A DNA stretch of 10,848 nt. Origin: an uncultured Oscillospiraceae bacterium (lineage in GTDB: Bacteria; Bacillota; Clostridia; Oscillospirales; Oscillospiraceae). How positions within the stretch are numbered: the stretch's first letter is position 1; the number at the start of each line of letters is the position of its first letter. The DNA lies in NCBI GenBank assembly GCA_900769995.1, contig CAAGIT010000112.1:1-10848 (forward strand), read 5' to 3'. The notes below the pieces were generated by a model that worked only from the letters and a program-made list of their open reading frames with translations, was not told the DNA's origin and did not search any database. Shown piece by piece: positions 1 to 6,472 of this stretch. The position numbers were made by a program, and so were the translations under genes.

Positions 1-3
1 AGG

Positions 4-88
4 GGCGGCTATCAGCCGCCAGCCATACCGCATCGAGGCGGATAATATCCGCCCGTACGATGAAGCGGCTTGGCGAATGCCAAGCCGC
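4..88. repeat. Three consecutive palindromes
   Basis: Three hairpins lie in a row: GGCGGCT/AGCCGCC (4-10 and 14-20), GGCGGA/TCCGCC (37-42 and 48-53), and a perfect 10-bp stem GCGGCTTGGC/GCCAAGCCGC (65-74 and 79-88, loop GAAT). The first two share a GGCGG core and are nearly the same size, so they look like copies of a short palindromic repeat rather than independent terminators. The 92 bases left of the DUF1846 stop codon contain nothing else I can identify. The window edge may cut the array. Confidence 0.6.
65..88 (-). terminator. Hairpin just after DUF1846 stop, possible terminator
   Basis: A perfect 10-bp GC-rich stem with a 4-nt loop begins four bases after the stop codon of the minus-strand DUF1846 gene. 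It is well placed to end the LCP-DUF1846 transcript. The bases after it on the minus strand (TTCATCG) do not form a real T-run, so intrinsic termination would be weak. It could instead protect the 3' end or be part of the repeat group at 4-88. Confidence 0.45.
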
Positions 89-92
89 ACAT

Positions 93-1571
93 TCATCCTT
101 GATATAATTTGTTTGTCTGATAGACCGGTTCGAATGTCATGTTCAGGCCCAGCCGCTGGAACACCGACTCATCCACCCGCGCCAAAATCACCGATGCGTG
201 GAGCTGACAGCCCTTGAGCTTCTCCAACTGCTCCAAGGCTGCGGCAGCGTTCGGATCGGTCACGGCACAGATCGTCAAGGCAAGCAGGGTTTCGTCCGTG
301 TGCAGACGCGGATTGCGGTTGCCCATGTGCGTGACCTTGAGCTTTTGGATCGGCTCTATGATCTCGCGGCTGATGAGATGGACTTCCTTTTCGATGCCTG
401 CGAGCGTCTTGAGCGCGTTGATCAGACACGCAGAAGATGCACCGAGCAAATCGGTGGTGCCGCCGGTGACCAAGGTGCCGTCGGGCAGCTCGATGGCAAC
501 CGCAGGCAGACCGCTTTCCTCGGCTCTGGCGACAGCGGCGGCGATGACCGGACGTTCCAAAAGAGAAATATCGCAGCGCGTCATCAGCATTTTGATTTTT
601 TCCGCGTCCTTACCGTCGCTCATGCCCTGCCGTTTGGCGCACAGAGCGGCATAATAGCGCCTTAAAATCTCCTGCCGTGCCGCCTTGCAGCAGACCACAT
701 CATCGCTGATGCACCGTCCGATGAGGTTGACCCCCATATCGGTCGGCGAGGCATAGGGACTTTCGCCCCAAATCCGTTTCAAAATCGTGTCCAGAACGGG
801 AAAGATTTCCACATCGCGGTTGTAGTTGACCGCCTTGATGCCGTAGGCCTCCAAATGGAACGGATCGAGCATATTCACGTCGCTCAAATCTGCGGTCGCC
901 GCCTCATATGCCAAGTTGACGGGATGCCGCAGAGGCAGATCCCAAATCGGGAAGGTTTCAAATTTCGCATAGCCCGCGCGGATGCCGCGCTGGTTTTCGT
1001 GCCAGATCTGGCTCAGACAGGTCGCCATTTTTCCGCTGCCGGGGCCGGGTGCGGTGACAACCACCAGGGAACGCTCCGTGGGAATGAAATCGTTTTTCCC
1101 AAAGCCCTCCTCGGACAAAATGCGCTCCACGTCCATGGGATAGCCCGCGATGTCATAGTGCAGATAGGTACGCAGGCCGAGAGTTTCCAGCTTATTGCGG
1201 AAGCGGTCTGCCGTTTTCTGTCCGCGATAGCGCGTGATCACCACGCTCGGCACATACAGACCCCATTCGCGGAAGGCATCGATCAGCCGCAGGGTGTCGA
1301 GGTCATAGGTAATGCCCAAATCGCCCCGACGTTTGTTGCGCTCGATGTCGTCGGCGTTGATGACCACCAGCACCTCTGCCTCGTCCTTCAGCTCCATCAG
1401 CATTTTGATTTTGGAATCGGGCGCAAAGCCCGGCAGAACGCGGCTGGCGTGGAAATCGTCAAAGAGCTTGCCGCCAAACTCCAAATAGAGCTTGCCGCCA
1501 AAGCGGCCGATCCGCTTGCGGATGTTTTCCGACTGCTCACGCAGATATTTTTCGTGGTCAAAGCCTCGCAT
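93..1571 (-). CDS. DUF1846 domain-containing protein
   Basis: A 492-residue protein that I recognise as a full-length DUF1846 family member (about 490-500 residues), a family common in Firmicutes and of unestablished function. The N-terminus MRGFDHEKYL and the segment TAPGPGSGKMATCLSQ (residues 173-188) are typical. GPGSGKM resembles a nucleotide-binding P-loop, but it lacks the usual Ser/Thr after the lysine, so ATP or GTP binding is unproven. No signal peptide or membrane segment is visible, so it should be cytoplasmic. The ATG at 1571 is preceded by AGGAGGG (1577-1583) at ideal spacing. Only 15 bp separate it from the stop of the upstream LCP gene, and that gap holds its ribosome binding site, so the two are very probably one operon. 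The family assignment is firm; a role, perhaps linked to the envelope through the LCP neighbour, is speculation. Confidence 0.88.
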   Translation of the reverse strand: MRGFDHEKYLREQSENIRKRIGRFGGKLYLEFGGKLFDDFHASRVLPGFAPDSKIKMLMELKDEAEVLVVINADDIERNKRRGDLGITYDLDTLRLIDAFREWGLYVPSVVITRYRGQKTADRFRNKLETLGLRTYLHYDIAGYPMDVERILSEEGFGKNDFIPTERSLVVVTAPGPGSGKMATCLSQIWHENQRGIRAGYAKFETFPIWDLPLRHPVNLAYEAATADLSDVNMLDPFHLEAYGIKAVNYNRDVEIFPVLDTILKRIWGESPYASPTDMGVNLIGRCISDDVVCCKAARQEILRRYYAALCAKRQGMSDGKDAEKIKMLMTRCDISLLERPVIAAAVARAEESGLPAVAIELPDGTLVTGGTTDLLGASSACLINALKTLAGIEKEVHLISREIIEPIQKLKVTHMGNRNPRLHTDETLLALTICAVTDPNAAAALEQLEKLKGCQLHASVILARVDESVFQRLGLNMTFEPVYQTNKLYQG

Positions 1572-1586
1572 ACGAACCCTCCTGTC

Positions 1587-3026
1587 TTATTGTGTACTGT
1601 CGTCGATCTCCTTGTTCATGGCAAAGCCGGAGAGGTAAAGATCCTCGTAGATCGTCTTGTAAATGGCATCGCTGGCGCGTTGGAGATCCATAACGCAATA
1701 GAAATACTGCGCCTCACCGAACACGCCGCCCCAGTATTCCACACCCTTTAGCTCAAGCAGGTTGTACGCCTCGACGGTATAATTGCCCTGCGCGACCTCA
1801 AACGCAATATCCAGCAATTCATCCGCGGCGATGGAGGTCGTGCACATCCCCAGACATTCGCGGATAAACGCGGGATAATCCGCAAGCGGCATCTGTTTTA
1901 CCGACTGCATCATCGACATCAGAACCTCGCGCTGGCGGCCGGTACGGTTCAGCTCATTGTCCGAGGCATTGCTCTTACGAATACGGGCATAATACAGCGC
2001 CGCTTCTCCATACAGATGGTTCATGCCGACATACAGCCCGCTCTGCTTATGGCGCATGGCATATACCTCATCGTAATCCAGCTCCACATCCACGCCGCCG
2101 ACCAAATCGACGAGCGCCGCAAGCTGGTCAAAGTCCACGGTGACGTAATCCGTAATGTCCAGATAGAAATTCTTGTTGACCGTCTGCACGGCCATTTCCG
2201 CTCCGCCCCAGAAATAGGGGTAGGCGAGCTTGGAATAGGTGCCCCATTTTTCGATCCAGACATAAGAGTCACGGGGCAGAGAGATCATTTTCAGCTTTTT
2301 GTGCGCACGGTCGACCGACATCAGCATAATACTGTCCGAAGCACCGCCTACGTCCAGACCGAACAGCAGGTAGTTGGTGATCTGATCGGAGCCTTTGAGC
2401 AAATAGCTCGGAGATGCCGGCGGCTGTGCCTCGATCAGCTTGCGCGCATCTGCGGGGATGTCGGCGTAGTCGATGTACTCCCATTCGATCGTCTTGTCGA
2501 AGCGGTCGTTGTAGATCTGAGATTCCGCAAGCTCACGGTTTTCCTCGTTCATCGCGGCGTTGATGTCCTCGGTTTCACGCACAACCTCGCCGTCATCCGC
2601 GATTTGAACAACATTCAATTCCTCATGGGACAGATTGTTAAACTGCTCGTCCTGCTTCAGATTGCCGATGGTGTATTCATAAAGATACAGACCAACCGCG
2701 CAAAGCACGGTCATCAAAAGGCTCAAAATCACCGCCGCGACAGCCATGCCCTTTTTCTGCCCCTTACGGAAGAAGGTCAGCACTGCGAAAACCATCGACA
2801 CCGCGCAGAGCACGACGCAGATAATGGCGGTGGTTTTGACCAGGGTCAGATCGCTGCCCGCCAAAGCGCCGTTGAGGAAGCTCAGCAGCAGGCTGATGCC
2901 CACGCCAAGCAAAAGCAGCAGCGACACAACGCCAAAACACAGGGCAATGGCACCAAACGTACGTTTATTCTTCCGTGCCGGACGGCCGCCGGACGGTTCC
3001 TGATTCGGATGTTCCTGCGTATCCAT
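1587..3026 (-). CDS. LytR-CpsA-Psr (LCP) family wall-polymer transferase
   Basis: A 479-residue membrane protein of the LCP family. These enzymes move undecaprenyl-phosphate-linked glycopolymers such as teichoic acid or capsule onto peptidoglycan, outside the cell membrane. After a polar N-terminus (1-23) come three hydrophobic segments at about 24-52, 64-86 and 93-117, then an acidic linker (about 120-210). The LCP catalytic domain follows, with LLFGLD (220-225), DSIMLMSVD (231-239), SLPRDS (249-254, conserved Arg and Asp), LVDLVGGVDVE (306-316) and YYARIRK through RTGRQREVL (345-369), which carry the conserved arginines. Many LCP proteins have one N-terminal span; three spans still put the domain outside. 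The ATG at 3026 has GAAAGGAG (3033-3040) upstream and its own extended -10 promoter. It heads a two-gene operon with DUF1846. Which polymer it transfers cannot be read from sequence. Confidence 0.9.
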   Translation of the reverse strand: MDTQEHPNQEPSGGRPARKNKRTFGAIALCFGVVSLLLLLGVGISLLLSFLNGALAGSDLTLVKTTAIICVVLCAVSMVFAVLTFFRKGQKKGMAVAAVILSLLMTVLCAVGLYLYEYTIGNLKQDEQFNNLSHEELNVVQIADDGEVVRETEDINAAMNEENRELAESQIYNDRFDKTIEWEYIDYADIPADARKLIEAQPPASPSYLLKGSDQITNYLLFGLDVGGASDSIMLMSVDRAHKKLKMISLPRDSYVWIEKWGTYSKLAYPYFWGGAEMAVQTVNKNFYLDITDYVTVDFDQLAALVDLVGGVDVELDYDEVYAMRHKQSGLYVGMNHLYGEAALYYARIRKSNASDNELNRTGRQREVLMSMMQSVKQMPLADYPAFIRECLGMCTTSIAADELLDIAFEVAQGNYTVEAYNLLELKGVEYWGGVFGEAQYFYCVMDLQRASDAIYKTIYEDLYLSGFAMNKEIDDSTQ

Positions 3027-3032
3027 TTTAAT

Positions 3033-3040
3033 CTCCTTTC
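3033..3040 (-). promoter_or_regulatory. Ribosome binding site of LCP gene
   Basis: GAAAGGAG on the minus strand, six bases before the ATG at 3026, supports that start. Confidence 0.75.
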
Positions 3041-3051
3041 GGTTTTGCTTG

Positions 3052-3060
3052 ATTATACCA
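3052..3060 (-). promoter_or_regulatory. Extended -10 promoter of LCP-DUF1846 operon
   Basis: The minus strand reads TGGTATAAT, a perfect -10 TATAAT with the TGn extension. No good -35 is found 16-18 bp upstream (the best is TGGTAT), which fits an extended -10 promoter. It lies between the terminator of the preceding unit (3086-3119) and the LCP start, so the operon probably starts its own transcription here. Confidence 0.65.
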
Positions 3061-3085
3061 CAGTGCCGGAGAAAATACCACCCCT

Positions 3086-3119
3086 AAAAAATGGCGGAGG
3101 AATCGAAATTCCTCCGCCA
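3086..3119 (-). terminator. Rho-independent terminator
   Basis: A perfect 12-bp stem (TGGCGGAGGAAT, 3092-3103, pairing with 3108-3119) has a 4-nt loop and is followed on the minus strand by six T residues (3091-3086). It is oriented to end transcription of the cysteine-rich mini-gene, whose stop is at 3183, and possibly of the SLH gene upstream of it. Confidence 0.88.
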
Positions 3120-3126
3120 AAGCTTA

Positions 3127-3169
3127 GGAAGCTCTGAATAAATCGGCAAAAGATTTGTTCAGAGGTTCC
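3127..3169. repeat. 43-bp palindromic element flanked by TTA
   Basis: Arms of 18 bp (3127-3144 and 3152-3169) match at 16 of 18 positions around a 7-nt loop (GGCAAAA). One of the two mismatches becomes a G-U pair if the plus strand is transcribed. The trinucleotide TTA sits directly on both sides (3124-3126 and 3170-3172) as a direct repeat, as a small target-site duplication would. It lies between the mini-gene stop and the terminator. It may be a miniature inverted-repeat element or a relic of transposon ends. On the plus strand the right arm is followed by TTATTTTA, so weak termination in that direction is also possible. Confidence 0.5.
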
Positions 3170-3182
3170 TTATTTTATGCGA

Positions 3183-3329
3183 TTAGCAGCAGTTGTTGTC
3201 GCAGCCGCAGCCATTGTTGCAGCCGCAGCCGTTGCCAATGCCGATGCCGCCGCCGTTGCCGCAGCAGCAGAACAACAGAATGAGAATGATGATCCACCAG
3301 CAGCCACCAAAACCATTATTACAGTTCAT
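3183..3329 (-). CDS. Small Cys/Gly-rich single-span membrane protein
   Basis: A 48-residue protein. The ATG at 3329 is preceded by a perfect AGGAGGT (3337-3343) at 7-nt spacing, and the TAA stop is at 3183-3185. Residues 1-10 are MNCNNGFGGC. Residues 11-20 (WWIIILILLF) form one short hydrophobic span, followed at once by CCC (21-23). A Gly/Asn-rich stretch then leads to a tail of repeated G-C-G-C and N-N units ending CC. Eleven of 48 residues are cysteine (3, 10, 21-23, 35, 37, 41, 43, 47, 48). The strong ribosome binding site and the terminator downstream argue that it is expressed. I do not recognise a named family; small Gly-rich one-span proteins are known among Bacillus spore proteins (the YjcZ type), but the cysteine content differs. 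The function is unknown; metal binding, disulphide cross-linking or a surface or spore role are possibilities only. Confidence 0.8.
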   Translation of the reverse strand: MNCNNGFGGCWWIIILILLFCCCGNGGGIGIGNGCGCNNGCGCDNNCC

Positions 3330-3374
3330 TCCGAGAACCTCCTGTCAAATAATCGAGCATCAAGCTCATTCCAT

Positions 3375-3383
3375 ATTATGACA
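3375..3383 (-). promoter_or_regulatory. Possible extended -10 promoter of Cys-rich gene
   Basis: The minus strand reads TGTCATAAT, an extended -10 (TGn plus CATAAT, 5 of 6 matches), about 45 bp before the mini-gene ATG. No clear -35 is present. No convincing terminator separates the SLH gene stop (3404) from this gene, so transcription could also come from upstream. Confidence 0.4.
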
Positions 3384-3403
3384 GAAGCTGTGTTCCGTGA
3401 CTG

Positions 3404-5875
3404 TCATTTCTTCCAATTATAGATGATCTGCGCGATTTGCGCACGGGTCGCCGTACCGAGCGGATCGAGGATGCCGTCCCCCTTGCCGGAGATCAGACCC
3501 TCACCCACCGCCCAGCGCATGGCGTCGGCGGCATAGGCAGAAACCCTGTCCGCATCGGCAAAGCCGCTGAAATCGCCGTTCGGCTGGGGATCTGTGCCGA
3601 GGAACTGCGCATAGCGGTAGAGCATGACCGCGACCTGCTCACGGGTGATGAACCGATCGGGCGAGAAGGTCGTTTCGGTCGTGCCGTTGACGATACCGTT
3701 GGAATAAGCCCAAATCACGGCATTTTCATACCAAACGCCCTCCGGAACATCCGTAAACGGATGACTTTCCGCAACAGCCTCACCGCTCATGCGATAGAGA
3801 ATGGTCACGAGCATGGCGCGCGTTAATTGCTTGTCGGGGGCAAAGCAGCCCTCACCCACGCCGTCCATCAGTCCCGTCAGGACAGCATAATCCACCGCGT
3901 CATGATACCAGTAAGCAGCGTTTGTGTCGGAGAACTCCTCTGTGGCGCAGGGATAGCGCTCAAGGGAGATTGTAAGGTGGCAGTCCTGCGTCATATTTTC
4001 CACCGTGAAGGTCGTGCCTTCCTGCGTGACCGTTCCGGCATCGGGCGCTTCCAGCGTCCAACCGGTGATGCGGACGTGATCCTCCAACCGCACGGTAACC
4101 GCATTGCCCGAAACCGTCACCGAACCGAGGGTCGTGTCATTGACAGAGGCAGTGAGGGTGGGTATTTTCTCCAAAAGGATGGTGGTATAGCGCACACCGA
4201 GCGCCCCCAGCGAATAGCGGTACAGCGCATAGAGCGTGGTTTCCGCTGCGGTCGGGGTATAGGCGTTCACATAGGTCGCGGGCTTGGCCGCCGTGGGCGC
4301 GGTCTCTTTGTCCGTCCAGCCGACATAAAGATAGGTATAGCGGTCGTTGACGGGCGTTCCGGTGGGAGAGCTTAGCTCAATCTCCTCGCCGACATAGCCG
4401 GTATCGTCGCTCTTTTCACAGCCCTCGGGCACGGAATAGTGGATGACCGCAGGAATTCTGTCCTCAAAAATGACCGTCAGCTCACAATCGGCGGTCTGCT
4501 CGGTAACGACAAAGCAGTTGGTTCCGGCGGTCACCGTCGCGGCATTTTCAGGCGACAGCGTATAGCCTGCGACCTTGGCGTTGCCGAGGGGTGTTGCATA
4601 GACAACATTGCCCGAAACGCTGACGGTGCCGAGGCTCTCGTCATTGGACTTGGCGGTGATGGTATATTCCGGCTCCGAACCGCCGAGCAGAGTCCATGTG
4701 GAATTGACCGTCTGGATCGCATCCACATTCCCGTGTCCGGGGTAGGCATCCTCGGAGGATACCACGATCGGAAATGCGACCTTATCTCTCTTTGCCTGCG
4801 TCAGCGTGTAATCTGCATAAGCGGGGTCCCAGTTGCAGCCGGCGGCAGATTTCATGTAAGCCGCTGCTGTTGCGACATTTTCGCCCAGCTTCATCTTGTT
4901 CCAGAAATATTCCTCATAGATATAGTCGCCGTAGAAGCTGACCGACTGGGAATAGCCATAGACGACCTCCGTACCCTTGGCACGCAGAGGCTCCTGCAGT
5001 CCCTTGGTTGCCATGCCGAGGCAAATTGCCATCCAGAGGATGTTGTTCTGCGCGGGTTTTTCCATATGGTTGGCGATCGCCGTACCGTCCACGCAGTAGT
5101 AATTCATCCGGCCGTAGGAACCGGCGTAGTAGGCGTGATAATATGTACCATAGGTACCGGTGACCGCCTGCTTGTCGGCAGAGGTCAGTCCGGTACCGCT
5201 CTGGAGGCAGATATAGGAGGTGTTGGCACGGGAGGTGTAGTCCTCGTTCTCGCCCATATAATCCGTATCGCCGTGGGAATCAAACATGACAACGGCACAG
5301 CTCTCCATGGCATCGGCGATGGCATCGACCGTGGCATTGGTGGTCAGATAGGTGGTCGCCGTTCCGCCGGTGGCGGCGGCGATGGACTGTCCTTCCTTTT
5401 TATACTGGGTGGTAAAGCTGTTGTCGATGCCGTAGTACGGCTGGAACACGGCAACGTCCTTTGCCGCGGTCGAACCGCCGCGAGAGACATAGGACACCGT
5501 TTCGATGCCCGAGAATGCTTCGGGGTCGGCATCGGGGTCGCCGTTTCTCATTTTTGCGCGGAGATTCGGAGAATAGCCGCAGACCTCGCCGTCCTTGGTT
5601 TCCCAGAAGAACATCGCGTTCTCGCCGTCGTAGGTGCAGCTTCCCTCCGCATAGAGGTCGGATTGCATGACCAACGCGGCGATCTCATGGGAAAGCTCGG
5701 CGTAGGCCGCAGCGTCGTTTTTGGCAGCTCTCTTGAAAAAGAGCTTTGCCGTTTCCACCGCAGAAATTTTTGCCCAGAGGTCATCGAGGGTTTCGGTTTC
5801 GGCGGCAGTGCTCACGGGGATCAGGCTCAACAGCATGACCGCGACGAGCAGCAGAGAGAGAATTCTTTTTCTCAT
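3404..5875 (-). CDS. SLH-anchored surface protein with caspase-like (clan CD) domain
   Basis: An 823-residue secreted protein. Residues 1-25 are a signal peptide (MRKR, hydrophobic core, then a probable Ala-X-Ala-type cleavage near STAAE). The region of about 140-370 resembles clan CD cysteine peptidases (gingipain, caspase, CHAT): a strand ending VVMFDSHGD gives His201, WMAICLGMA gives Cys285, and a long segment (GTEVVYGYSQSV, then a helix with LGENVATAAAYMKSA) matches the fold after the cysteine. Two homologous beta-type modules follow (about 405-472 and 573-640), flanking an InlB/Flg_new-like module (about 476-554, ending TTLYALY). Three SLH domains (about 648-697, 706-757 and 769-820) finish the protein and should anchor it to a wall glycopolymer. 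The ATG at 5875 has GGAGGT (5881-5886) upstream. The SLH and secretion calls are firm; peptidase activity and substrate are inferred, and self-processing is possible but not shown. Confidence 0.88.
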   Translation of the reverse strand: MRKRILSLLLVAVMLLSLIPVSTAAETETLDDLWAKISAVETAKLFFKRAAKNDAAAYAELSHEIAALVMQSDLYAEGSCTYDGENAMFFWETKDGEVCGYSPNLRAKMRNGDPDADPEAFSGIETVSYVSRGGSTAAKDVAVFQPYYGIDNSFTTQYKKEGQSIAAATGGTATTYLTTNATVDAIADAMESCAVVMFDSHGDTDYMGENEDYTSRANTSYICLQSGTGLTSADKQAVTGTYGTYYHAYYAGSYGRMNYYCVDGTAIANHMEKPAQNNILWMAICLGMATKGLQEPLRAKGTEVVYGYSQSVSFYGDYIYEEYFWNKMKLGENVATAAAYMKSAAGCNWDPAYADYTLTQAKRDKVAFPIVVSSEDAYPGHGNVDAIQTVNSTWTLLGGSEPEYTITAKSNDESLGTVSVSGNVVYATPLGNAKVAGYTLSPENAATVTAGTNCFVVTEQTADCELTVIFEDRIPAVIHYSVPEGCEKSDDTGYVGEEIELSSPTGTPVNDRYTYLYVGWTDKETAPTAAKPATYVNAYTPTAAETTLYALYRYSLGALGVRYTTILLEKIPTLTASVNDTTLGSVTVSGNAVTVRLEDHVRITGWTLEAPDAGTVTQEGTTFTVENMTQDCHLTISLERYPCATEEFSDTNAAYWYHDAVDYAVLTGLMDGVGEGCFAPDKQLTRAMLVTILYRMSGEAVAESHPFTDVPEGVWYENAVIWAYSNGIVNGTTETTFSPDRFITREQVAVMLYRYAQFLGTDPQPNGDFSGFADADRVSAYAADAMRWAVGEGLISGKGDGILDPLGTATRAQIAQIIYNWKK

Positions 5876-5908
5876 AGGGAACCTCCAATATTATGTAAAC
5901 TAAAATCA

Positions 5909-5935
5909 CTGTGGAGACGGTTTCCGTCTCCACAG
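5909..5935 (-). terminator. Hairpin terminator after membrane protein gene
   Basis: A perfect 12-bp stem (CTGTGGAGACGG, 5909-5920, with 5924-5935) and a 3-nt loop start seven bases beyond the stop of the membrane protein gene. The minus strand continues TGATTTTAGTTT, a T-rich but interrupted tail. It is a probable terminator of the nicotinate operon, perhaps leaky. I find no convincing separate promoter between it and the SLH start only 33 bp away, so read-through may drive the SLH gene. Confidence 0.72.
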
Positions 5936-5941
5936 AAGCAC

Positions 5942-6472
5942 TCAAAGCCGCAGCTTTCTGCGGAGCTTGACGTGATAATAGATCTCCAGCCGATCGATCA
6001 GCAGGTCATAGACCACGAACGAGGCATTGGCAAGCAGCATCATGCCCACCAGCAGGTAGGTTTTCAGCCCCGCGAACTCCTGCACCAGCGCTTCCAACTG
6101 CAAAACGAAGATCATCAGGCTGTAGGCGGCAAACACGGTGGCGTTGACATAGAGGATCTTCAAGCCCCATTGCAGGATATGACTGCGGATGCGGCCGATG
6201 AATTTTCGGAGCATCGGGTAGTAGCCGAAAACGACAAACAGGATGGCAGCCTCCTTGTTCGGGGCAATGAGCACGGCAAGCGCGGCAACGGTGAGATACC
6301 ACAGCACGCTCCATTTTTTGCCGGTCTCCGCATAGACAGGCAGCAGCACCAGCGAAGCCAGGACCGGACAGGCGATGACCGCGAACGGCACGACACCGCC
6401 CAAAAACAGCAGCGCAAGCGCCAATGCCGCAAATATGCCGCACAGAGCCAGACGTTTGGTGTCAGCCCTCAT
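5942..6472 (-). CDS. Hypothetical multi-pass membrane protein
   Basis: A 176-residue protein with five or six hydrophobic segments (about 8-25, 27-48, 55-86, 106-128 and 141-162) and a basic C-terminal tail (KLRRKLRL). I do not recognise a named family. Size, topology and the opening (MRADTKRLALCGIFAALALA) recall the substrate-binding S components of ECF vitamin transporters, but no diagnostic motif is visible. I chose the ATG at 6472 over the one at 6490: GGGAGG (6481-6486) sits 8 nt before 6472, whereas the 6490 start has only AAAGGA two bases away. The gene overlaps the end of the nicotinate phosphoribosyltransferase gene by 11 bp, implying translational coupling and perhaps a role in niacin supply. 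That role is inference from position only. Confidence 0.75.
   Translation of the reverse strand: MRADTKRLALCGIFAALALALLFLGGVVPFAVIACPVLASLVLLPVYAETGKKWSVLWYLTVAALAVLIAPNKEAAILFVVFGYYPMLRKFIGRIRSHILQWGLKILYVNATVFAAYSLMIFVLQLEALVQEFAGLKTYLLVGMMLLANASFVVYDLLIDRLEIYYHVKLRRKLRL

Noticed and set aside
2016..3137. Plus-strand open frame of 373 codons opposite the LCP gene
   Set aside because: It is antisense to a clear LCP protein, is rich in His, Arg and Gln, and would run into the terminator stem at 3092-3119.
3190..3270. Short GCAGCC / GTTGCA-type repeats that could suggest a repeat array
   Set aside because: They are codon-level repeats of Gly, Cys and Asn in the mini-gene; there are no constant spacers or repeat units of CRISPR type.
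3343..3349. Perfect TTGACA on the minus strand just before the mini-gene ribosome binding site
   Set aside because: A -10 at proper spacing would fall inside the coding sequence and no TATAAT-like hexamer is there; the match probably arises by chance.
3379..3406. Inverted repeat TGACAG/CTGTCA at the end of the SLH gene as a terminator
   Set aside because: Only six base pairs around a 16-base loop, overlapping the stop codon and with no T-run on the minus strand.
3177..3422. Plus-strand alanine-rich frame resembling a signal peptide or membrane protein
   Set aside because: It is the complement of the Cys/Gly codons (GCA and GCC from TGC and GGC) of the minus-strand mini-gene, which has the ribosome binding site and terminator; this strand has neither.
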